Shown: positions 5,802 through 10,696 of the stretch, in pieces
Layout of the letters: each line of letters begins with the position of its first letter
Numbering within the stretch: position 1 is the stretch's first letter
DNA from: Deltaproteobacteria bacterium
GTDB taxonomy: Bacteria > JAUYMQ01
Length of the DNA stretch: 10,696 bases
Assembly: GCA_030698575.1 (NCBI GenBank)
Contig: JAUYMQ010000027.1
Span: forward strand, 1-10,696
Reading direction: 5' to 3'
The notes under the pieces: model-generated
The model's input: the letters and a program-made list of their open reading frames with translations, nothing else
Told to the model about the DNA's origin: nothing
Database searches by the model: none
Made by a program: the position numbers and the translations under genes

Positions 5802-6512
5802 GTGCCGCCTGATAACGCGAAGTCCCCGCTCAGGATCCACCTCGCCCGCCACGCCGAGACCGAGTGGAATCGCGTGCGCCGTGTCCAGGGCGTCTCCGAC
5901 ATTCCGCTGAACGAGCGCGGAATGGCCCAGGCGTCGGCCCTGGGGGCGCGTTTCGCCGCGGAGCCCCTCGAGGCGGTCTACGCGAGCCCGCTTGCGAGGG
6001 CGCGGCAGACCGCCGAGGCCATCGCCTCTGCTCACGGCCTCGAGGTCCAGATTATCGGAGACCTCTCCGAGTTCGATCAGGGCGACCTCGAGGGGCGCTA
6101 CCTGAGTGACATCGCCCGCGAGTACCCGGAGCTCCTCGCCGCCTTCGGGAAGGAGCCGGGGAAAGTCCGCATCCCCGGTGGCGAAACCCTGACCGAGGTT
6201 CAGACACGCGCCTGGCGCGCTTTCACCCTGCTTCTCGATCGCCACACCGGGGGCAGCATCGTCGCGGTCTCACACAATATGACGCTCCTCACCCTGCTCT
6301 GCCGCTTCCTCGGGATGAGCCTCACGCACTTCCGGCGCCTCACACAGAGCTCGACCGGCGTGACGAGCTTCGAGCGGGGAATCCAGGGCCTTCACCTGCG
6401 CGTCCTGAACGACATCTCTCATCTGCCCCCGGAACTCCGCCCCGAGGAGCCGGGGATCCAGCCGGTCCACCTCCGGCCCGGTGAGGAGAACGGCCCGGCC
6501 GAGAACGCCTGA
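5802..6512 (+). CDS. Histidine phosphatase family protein (phosphoglycerate-mutase-like)
   Basis: 236 aa from GTG 5802, which has GGGAG 5 nt upstream. An in-frame GTG at 5766 lacks a Shine-Dalgarno. The phosphohistidine motif is LARHAETEWN with Arg16 and His17. SPLARARQTA (62-71) supplies the second phosphate-binding Arg66. The LSEFDQGDLEG segment (88-98) carries the probable general acid Glu90, and VSHNMTL (156-162) holds the second catalytic His158. The whole family set is present, so the enzyme should be an active phosphatase or mutase of the cofactor-dependent PGM superfamily. Motif layout resembles GpmB/CobC-type phosphatases; the substrate cannot be told from sequence. The C-terminal 30 residues are Pro/Glu-rich and beyond the usual fold. 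Probably co-transcribed with the DsbA-like gene 45 bp downstream. Confidence 0.9.
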   Translation: MPPDNAKSPLRIHLARHAETEWNRVRRVQGVSDIPLNERGMAQASALGARFAAEPLEAVYASPLARARQTAEAIASAHGLEVQIIGDLSEFDQGDLEGRYLSDIAREYPELLAAFGKEPGKVRIPGGETLTEVQTRAWRAFTLLLDRHTGGSIVAVSHNMTLLTLLCRFLGMSLTHFRRLTQSSTGVTSFERGIQGLHLRVLNDISHLPPELRPEEPGIQPVHLRPGEENGPAENA

Positions 6513-6557
6513 TCGGGGGGAGCCTGTGGCGTCAGTCATTAGGAGGCCCTCGCGCGG

Positions 6558-7013
6558 ATGGGGCTCAGCGGGAGGTGGCGCCGGGTCGAGGAGTTCGCGG
6601 CCGGGGCCGGTGTGCCCATCGCGCAACCTCCGCTCCTTCCCTCGAGCCGGCTCGCTCTGGAGGGCGCTGAGCTGGCGCGGCGAGAAGGGCGCCTGGACGC
6701 CTACCGCGAGCGCGTCTTCAGAGCCTACTTCATCGAGGGAGCGGACATCGGCGACCGGAACGTGCTCTGCGATATCGCGGCCGAAACAGGCCTCGACCGC
6801 TCGCGCTTCGAACAAGAGGTCATCGGACGACGTTTCCGCGACGAACTGGACCGCCACCGGGAGGATGCGGAGGATCTCCTGGTGACCGGCGTTCCTGCAT
6901 TCTTCCTGCACGGGGTGGCCGTTGTCGGCGCCCGGTCCCCCGGGGAATACCACGCGGCTTTCTCCCGCATTCTCGCCCGCAGGGCCGCCAAACGGGACGC
7001 CCCGCCCGCCTGA
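6558..7013 (+). CDS. N-terminally shortened DsbA/FrnE-like thioredoxin-fold protein
   Basis: 151 aa from ATG 6558; TAGGAGG lies 11 nt upstream and includes an in-frame TAG at 6540, so no longer start exists. Residues about 5-135 match the helical insert and C-terminal part of DsbA-family oxidoreductases of the FrnE/2-hydroxychromene-2-carboxylate isomerase type: PSSRLALEGAELARREG (28-44), FRAYFIEGADIGD (54-66), LCDIAAETGLD (70-80) and the cis-Pro segment TGVPAFFLHG (110-119, Pro113). The first 60-80 residues of the family, with beta-strand 1 and the C-P-x-C active site, are missing. The only cysteine is Cys71, so it cannot be a disulfide oxidoreductase as it stands. The 45 bp upstream do not encode the missing part in any frame. 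It may be a deletion remnant or a redox-inactive derivative. It is followed by a strong terminator. Confidence 0.8.
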   Translation: MGLSGRWRRVEEFAAGAGVPIAQPPLLPSSRLALEGAELARREGRLDAYRERVFRAYFIEGADIGDRNVLCDIAAETGLDRSRFEQEVIGRRFRDELDRHREDAEDLLVTGVPAFFLHGVAVVGARSPGEYHAAFSRILARRAAKRDAPPA

Positions 7014-7022
7014 GCCCCAACG

Positions 7023-7058
7023 GAGAGAGGGAGCCCTGGGGCTCCCTCTCTCGTTTTT
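7023..7058 (+). terminator. Strong intrinsic terminator
   Basis: GAGAGAGGGAGCC pairs with GGCTCCCTCTCTC around a CTGG loop: a perfect stem of 13 bp (14 if the closing C-G pair is counted), followed by G and TTTTT. It ends the phosphatase/DsbA-like unit 10 bp after its stop. On the minus strand the same hairpin has no T-run, but it could still form at the 3' end of transcripts from the 155-aa gene. Confidence 0.9.
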
Positions 7059-7130
7059 CACCATGAGATCCTCGATCACGCGCCATGAGCCCGGCCGGGG
7101 GGAAACCGGAGCAACGCGCGCCGCTCCTCT

Positions 7131-7598
7131 CTAGAACTGCTCCTCGACGATTCCCGAATCACCGCCGGCGACCATGCCGCCCTGCTGATCGGGCGGGTAG
7201 TCAGCCTCCGCCGTGCTGGTTGTTGAGTAACGCTCGCTGCCGACGAAGTGGATCGTATCCTCGCCGGTCAGATGCCGGGGCGTCAGCACGTAGGTGCCGC
7301 GGAGCGAGGGCGTGAAGATACGATCCGCCACCTCCCCGTCGCCGCCCGTGAGGATCCATCCGGCGCTTCCCGTGGTGAGACCGAGCGCGCCGTAGATCAA
7401 CTTCGCCGGGACGTAGAGGAAATCAGCTCCGATGGCCGCGATCCCCAGACCCGCCTGGGCCCAGGTTGATTCTTCTTCTTGCTGTTCCACCTGGTAATTC
7501 TGATCGTAGGTGCCGCCGGTGTCCGACGCGACCGCCGGCGGCGCCGGCGCAAACACGAGCGCCAGGGCCAGCCCGAAGGCCGCCGTTCGCAGAAACAT
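7131..7598 (-). CDS. Secreted protein of unknown function (155 aa)
   Basis: ATG 7598, preceded by GGAGG about 8 nt upstream. Residues 1-24 form a Sec signal (MFLRTAAFGLALALVFA..., cut probably after Ala24 in PAVA-S), giving a mature protein of about 131 aa with no cysteine. An acidic Gln/Glu-rich linker (36-44) leads to a hydrophobic, Gly-rich centre (50-84: GADFLYVPAKLIYGALG, then TTGSAGWILTGG). Next comes a polar block with SLRGTYVLTPRHLTGEDTIHFVG (98-120). The tail is Gly/Asp-rich and probably disordered. I recall vaguely similar central motifs in uncharacterised proteins of other high-GC Gram-negatives but know no function. The hydrophobic centre could contact the outer or inner membrane (inference). 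It has its own promoter at 7667-7695. Confidence 0.8.
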   Translation of the reverse strand: MFLRTAAFGLALALVFAPAPPAVASDTGGTYDQNYQVEQQEEESTWAQAGLGIAAIGADFLYVPAKLIYGALGLTTGSAGWILTGGDGEVADRIFTPSLRGTYVLTPRHLTGEDTIHFVGSERYSTTSTAEADYPPDQQGGMVAGGDSGIVEEQF

Positions 7599-7666
7599 GT
7601 TCCCCCCCCTCCGGAGACGCCCCTGTGCGGGACTTCCCCGGAATCACCGGACAATCGCGCAGCCTG

Positions 7667-7695
7667 AGTGTGACGGCTGCCCCGTGGCGTGTCAA
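7667..7695 (-). promoter_or_regulatory. Putative promoter of the 155-aa secreted protein gene
   Basis: A perfect TTGACA -35 (7695-7690) is followed by a 17-nt spacer and CACACT (7672-7667) as a weak -10. The -35 overlaps the TGA stop of the upstream membrane-protein gene. A start near 7660 leaves a leader of about 60 nt. Confidence 0.5.
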
Positions 7696-8174
7696 GAAAG
7701 TTCTGTGGGAGCGGGGGGCGCGGAGTCGCCGGCGGAGCGCCTGAGGGCCAGCGCGAAGCCGATCGTGAGAAGAAGCAGGATCGCGACCGTGACGATCAGA
7801 TATTCAAAATCGTGGAGTGGCCCCCGCAACCCCTCCCACCAGGCCAGCCGGTTCAACCGCGGGATGAACCATTCGGTCATGCGCTGCACGCGCCTCATCG
7901 CCGGATAGACTTCGATGGCGCGCGAGATCTGCACGGCGAGCATCGAGACGAGAAAGAGGAATGAGACCCCGCCGTAGATCCGGCGCAGCCGCGCAGTCGC
8001 GCCGCCGCGCAGCAGCCCGATGAAGCAGCTCGCCATGGCGAAGATTGCCGCCACCAGGAAGATCGCTCCCCGAAGCAGCAACTGCCTGGCCTCCGTAACT
8101 TCCGTGCCGAGGAATACGAGGAACGTGAGGAGAAGGAGGAACAGGACGGACTGGACTAGATAGAACGTGGGCAA
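7692..8174 (-). CDS. Four-helix membrane protein of unknown function
   Basis: 160 aa from TTG 8174, which has GGATGG 4 nt upstream. The frame stays open into the mreB end, but no ATG or GTG is available there and the upstream TTG at 8246 lies inside mreB. Predicted membrane segments lie at about 5-23, 36-56, 68-85 and 123-144, with a polar Arg-rich loop between helices 3 and 4 (about 86-122, including Trp102, Trp112 and Trp113). The C-terminal tail is Pro/Ala/Ser-rich. It follows mreB by 28 bp on the same strand, where mreC or mreD is often found. It lacks the MreC layout and I see no clear MreD likeness, so a role with MreB is inference from position only. The start codon is the least certain part. 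Confidence 0.65.
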   Translation of the reverse strand: MPTFYLVQSVLFLLLLTFLVFLGTEVTEARQLLLRGAIFLVAAIFAMASCFIGLLRGGATARLRRIYGGVSFLFLVSMLAVQISRAIEVYPAMRRVQRMTEWFIPRLNRLAWWEGLRGPLHDFEYLIVTVAILLLLTIGFALALRRSAGDSAPPAPTELS

Positions 8175-8185
8175 GGGGCCATCCG

Positions 8186-8202
8186 GCGCGCGTCGGGCGC
8201 GC
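8186..8202 (-). repeat. Small GC-only hairpin directly after the mreB stop
   Basis: GCGCGC, a 5-nt loop, then GCGCGC, immediately after mreB's TAA. There is no T-run. It may separate or stabilise the two cistrons, or be chance in GC-rich DNA. Confidence 0.35.
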
Positions 8203-9234
8203 TTAGTCCATGCAGACGCGGCGATACTTGGGAATGTCTTCCACAACCCTTCCGGTGCCCCGGACGACGGTGGTCAGGGGATCATCAGCCACCCGGACCT
8301 TGAGTGACGTCTCCTTGGCGATCCGCTCGTCGAGGCCGCGCAGCTGGGCGACCCCGCCCGCGAGGACGATGCCCGTCTTCAGCAGCTCCGCCGAGATCTC
8401 CGGCGAAAGCTTTTCGAGACATTTCAGGATGAACTTCGCGATCAGATCGACGGTCGGGCTCAGGGCTTCGCGGATCATGTCGTCGGAGACGGGGATCTGC
8501 TTGGGGACGCCGCTGATCAGGTCACGGCCCATCACGTCGGTCACCTTCCTCTCGCCGAGCGGCAGGGCGGAACCGATCTGGATCTTCGTGCGCTCGGCCT
8601 CATAGGGACCGATGTCGAGATTGAGATTTTTTCGCACGGCGTTGACGATGGCCTCGTTCAGCTCGTCGCCGGCGACGCCGACGGACTCCGCGAATGCCGT
8701 GGCGTTGTAGGCGATCACGCCAACCTCGGTCGTCCCGCCGCCGATGTCGACAATCATGTGCGCGCCGGTCTCGTGAATGGGGATGTCGGCCCCGATGGCC
8801 GCCGCCATGGTCTCGCCGATGAGGTAGACGCGGCGCGCCCCTGCCTCCTGGCCGCTCTCGATAACCACGCGCTTCTCGACGTCAGTGATGTTCGACGGTA
8901 CGCAGATGACCACGATCGGCCCGATGAGCCCGCCTCGCCGGGAGACCTTGCGGACGAAGGCGTTGATCATCTTGCTCGTTGCGTCGAAGTCGGCAACGAC
9001 GCCGTCCTTGAGGGGCCGGATGGTGCGGACGTGCTGCGGGGTCTTGCCGTAGATCTCCTTGGCCGCTCGCCCGACGGCGACGACGTCGCCGTCCTGCCCC
9101 GAAAGCGCCACGATCGAGGGCTCGTTCAGGACGATCCCTCGACCCTTCATGTGGATGAGGGTGTTGGCCGTGCCGAGATCGATGGCGATGTCGCGGGGAA
9201 TTATCGAGAACAAACCTTCGTCGGGCCGTTCCAT
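8203..9234 (-). CDS. mreB: Rod shape-determining actin homologue MreB
   Basis: 343 aa, normal MreB length. MreB polymerises with ATP under the inner membrane and steers the elongasome. The actin-fold motifs are present: phosphate-1 IDLGTANT (18-25), phosphate-2 VDIGGGTTEVGVI (162-174) and the adenosine motif GIVLAGGVAQLRGL (288-301). The RPLKDGVVADFDAT and VPSNITDVEKR segments are also typical. In the adenosine motif Val295 replaces the third Gly of the common GGGA. ATG 9234 has only a weak Shine-Dalgarno. A TTG at 9213 would give the family-like start LFSIIPRDIAIDLGTANT without the MERPDEG extension, but its GAAGG is too close. No mreC, mreD, pbp2 or rodA is visible in the window. dcd lies 54 bp upstream on the same strand. 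Confidence 0.95.
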   Translation of the reverse strand: MERPDEGLFSIIPRDIAIDLGTANTLIHMKGRGIVLNEPSIVALSGQDGDVVAVGRAAKEIYGKTPQHVRTIRPLKDGVVADFDATSKMINAFVRKVSRRGGLIGPIVVICVPSNITDVEKRVVIESGQEAGARRVYLIGETMAAAIGADIPIHETGAHMIVDIGGGTTEVGVIAYNATAFAESVGVAGDELNEAIVNAVRKNLNLDIGPYEAERTKIQIGSALPLGERKVTDVMGRDLISGVPKQIPVSDDMIREALSPTVDLIAKFILKCLEKLSPEISAELLKTGIVLAGGVAQLRGLDERIAKETSLKVRVADDPLTTVVRGTGRVVEDIPKYRRVCMD

Positions 9235-9288
9235 GGGCGGGAGGCTAACACGCGTCGGAGACGGGCGGCAAGCGGCGGGCCGGGCCCA

Positions 9289-9801
9289 TCAGACGCTGGC
9301 CTGATCCTTGAAGATTCCCTCATATACCGCGTGTCCCTCGGTGCGCTCGAAGATGAACTGGCAGAGCCGGAGCCCCGCGCGGAGAGCGAGGGGCTCCCGC
9401 GAGGTGTTCGAGAGTTCGAGGACCTGGTGGTTGTCTATGCCCGGCTGGATGAAACCCGCCGTCACGTGAATCATGAGCCCGAGCCGGGCGAACCGGGACC
9501 GTCCCTCCAGCCAGCCGCAAATGTTCCCGGGAAGCCTGATGCGCTCCCGCGTCAGGCCGTGGATGGTTGCGCCGGGCTCGAGCACGAATTGACCGTCGAT
9601 CGGCAGCCGTTCGGTTACCGCCTCGTAGTCAGGCTGGTCGTCCACCACGAAAGGCGCGCTCTCGCGCTTGAAGACCCGGATTTCGTCTCCCAGGTGAAGA
9701 TCCACGGATCCGGGGCCGACCATGGCCTCATCGTAAGGATCGATCGCGATCCTTCCCTCCTGAATCTCGCGGATAATTTCGTCATGGGTGAGCACGCACA
9801 T
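9289..9801 (-). CDS. dcd: dCTP deaminase family protein
   Basis: 170 aa from ATG 9801, set by AGGAGG 5 nt upstream; a longer frame to 9846 has no support. Dcd converts dCTP to dUTP, or in bifunctional forms to dUMP, to feed thymidylate synthesis. The family signature is clear: VGPGSVDLHLGDEIRVF (28-44), GRSRFARLGLMIHVTAGFIQPG (100-121), the catalytic Glu129 in QVLELSN, and PLALRAGLRLCQFIFE (137-152). Differences from E. coli-type enzymes are Arg103 for the second Ser of GRSS, and Gln119 where the usual Asp of DPG sits next to the sugar site. TAGFIQPG is nearer to the dUMP-forming style (TAGFIDPG). The activity is therefore likely but the product uncertain. It lies between the ABC gene and mreB, all on the minus strand. 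Confidence 0.88.
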   Translation of the reverse strand: MCVLTHDEIIREIQEGRIAIDPYDEAMVGPGSVDLHLGDEIRVFKRESAPFVVDDQPDYEAVTERLPIDGQFVLEPGATIHGLTRERIRLPGNICGWLEGRSRFARLGLMIHVTAGFIQPGIDNHQVLELSNTSREPLALRAGLRLCQFIFERTEGHAVYEGIFKDQASV

Positions 9802-9806
9802 CGGCG

Positions 9807-9812
9807 CCTCCT
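9807..9812 (-). promoter_or_regulatory. Shine-Dalgarno of dcd
   Basis: AGGAGG, 5 nt before ATG 9801. It decides this start over the in-frame codon at 9846. Confidence 0.8.
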
Positions 9813-9893
9813 GATTCACAAGGGCAAGCGTTCGTGTCGAGATCATCGGGTGCCGCAGGCCGCGGCTTGAGAGGATCCCGCGGGGCGTCCGGC

Positions 9894-10696
9894 TCAGCCC
9901 CCGCCTCCGGCTACCGGGGGCGGCGCGGCTACCGGGACGGGCTCCTGGTTCTGGTACTGGAGCTGGTAGAGCTTGTAATAGATTCCGCGCTCGGACAGCA
10001 GTTCCGCGTGCGTGCCTACCTCCCGCACCTTCCCCTTGTGAAGGACGATAATGCGGTCGACGTAGCGGATGGTGGAGAGCCGGTGCGCAATGACGACAGA
10101 CGTCCGCCCGGACATGAGTTTGTGCACCGCGTCCTGGATGAGGATCTCGGTCTCGGTGTCCACGCTCGAGGTCGCCTCGTCGAGCACCAGGATCGCCGGG
10201 TCGTAGGCCAGCGCCCGGGCGAAGGAGAGGAGCTGCCGCTGCCCGACGGAAAGGTTGCCCCCCCGCTCGCGAATCTGCTCGTGATAGCCGTTGGGAAGGC
10301 GCTCTACGAATCGATCCGCGTTCACGTGGCGCGCCGCCTCTCGCGCGCGCTCCGGGGAAATGTCCGGATTGCCGAGGCGGATGTTGTAGTCGATGTCGCC
10401 CGAGAAGGCGAAGACGTCCTGCAGCACGATGCCAATGTGGCGGCGGAGATCGTGGAGGCGCAGCCGGCGGATGTCGACGCCATCGAGGAAGATCTGCCCG
10501 GACTGCGGCTCGTAGAACCGCGCCAGCAGCTTGATGATGCTCGTCTTCCCCGCGCCCGTATGCCCGACCAGCGCGATCTTCTCCCCCGGCTTCACGATGA
10601 AAGAGACGTCGTGAAGGATGACGTCGCCCGGGTTGTAGGCGAACGTCACGTTGCGGAACTCGATCTCCCCGCGGACGCGATCGAGCCGGACGGGAT
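9894..10696 (-). CDS. ABC exporter, C-terminal ATPase domain (partial, runs off right edge)
   Basis: 266 residues are visible, open to the window edge in the frame [19 protein letters not shown]. This is the complete nucleotide-binding domain of an ABCB/MsbA-type half transporter: Walker A GHTGAGKT (44-51), Q-loop Gln92, signature NLSVGQ (147-152), Walker B ILVLDE (168-173) and H-loop His204 in IAHRLSTI. The [15 protein letters not shown] lead-in is typical of the linker after a membrane domain, so the transmembrane half should lie beyond the right edge. An in-frame GTG at 10649 is internal, not a start. All catalytic residues are intact. The C-terminus ends in a Pro/Ala/Gly-rich tail ([12 protein letters not shown]). 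Substrate is unknown; lipid or drug export is usual for the family. It ends 92 bp before dcd. Confidence 0.92.
   Translation of the reverse strand, partial: PVRLDRVRGEIEFRNVTFAYNPGDVILHDVSFIVKPGEKIALVGHTGAGKTSIIKLLARFYEPQSGQIFLDGVDIRRLRLHDLRRHIGIVLQDVFAFSGDIDYNIRLGNPDISPERAREAARHVNADRFVERLPNGYHEQIRERGGNLSVGQRQLLSFARALAYDPAILVLDEATSSVDTETEILIQDAVHKLMSGRTSVVIAHRLSTIRYVDRIIVLHKGKVREVGTHAELLSERGIYYKLYQLQYQNQEPVPVAAPPPVAGGGG

Noticed and set aside
6513-6557. Frameshift hiding the missing N-terminus of the DsbA-like protein
   Set aside because: I read all three frames of this spacer and the end of the phosphatase gene. None encodes a CPxC motif or a DsbA-like strand, so sequence is missing rather than frame-shifted.
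8186-8202. GC hairpin after mreB as a terminator
   Set aside because: Short stem, no T-run, and the next gene begins 12 nt later on the same strand.
8758-9870. Plus-strand frame of 370 codons opposite mreB and dcd
   Set aside because: Both opposite genes have complete family motifs. This frame is Asp/Arg-rich without pattern.

Overview
The window is about 10.7 kb of GC-rich bacterial DNA, densely packed with genes on both strands. Several features suggest a diderm (Gram-negative) bacterium with a rod-shape system: a Tat-type signal at the left edge, a thioredoxin-like lipoprotein, a secreted small protein, MreB, and the adjacent accD-folC pair. GTG and TTG starts are common and Shine-Dalgarno sites are mostly good. 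Composition and protein style recall high-GC soil or subsurface lineages (Deltaproteobacteria-like, Methylomirabilota, Binatota). I cannot fix the phylum from sequence alone.

Left part (1-1622): the start of a Tat-exported protein runs off the left edge on the minus strand. It is divergent from a plus-strand alpha/beta hydrolase that carries an N-terminal SCP2-like domain. The divergent spacer holds a perfect 26-bp palindrome.

Central minus-strand operon (5649 down to 1630): a near-consensus promoter drives ccdA, a tlpA/resA-like thioredoxin lipoprotein overlapping the ccdA stop, a TIGR04282/DUF2064 GT-A nucleotidyl/glycosyl-transferase-like gene, accD and folC. The ccdA leader carries three 15-nt repeats that run straight into the Shine-Dalgarno. 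The accD gene is the most unusual item. It sits in its classical place beside folC, has a good ribosome binding site and no frameshift or stop. However, it encodes only 159 residues and appears to have lost two internal blocks, including the whole catalytic core of the carboxyltransferase.

Plus-strand pair (5802-7013): a histidine-phosphatase (phosphoglycerate-mutase-like) gene and a shortened DsbA/FrnE-like gene that lacks the N-terminal redox half. A strong intrinsic terminator (7023-7058) follows.

Right part (10696 down to 7131, all minus strand): the C-terminal nucleotide-binding domain of an ABC exporter that enters from the right edge, a dCTP-deaminase-family gene, mreB, a four-helix membrane protein where mreC might be expected, and a secreted 155-aa protein of unknown function with its own promoter.

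No RNA genes, CRISPR arrays, insertion sequences or phage genes were seen. No stretch over 300 bases lacks a gene. The longest gaps are 203-365 (palindrome and putative promoter) and 5557-5801 (ccdA leader plus two divergent promoters).
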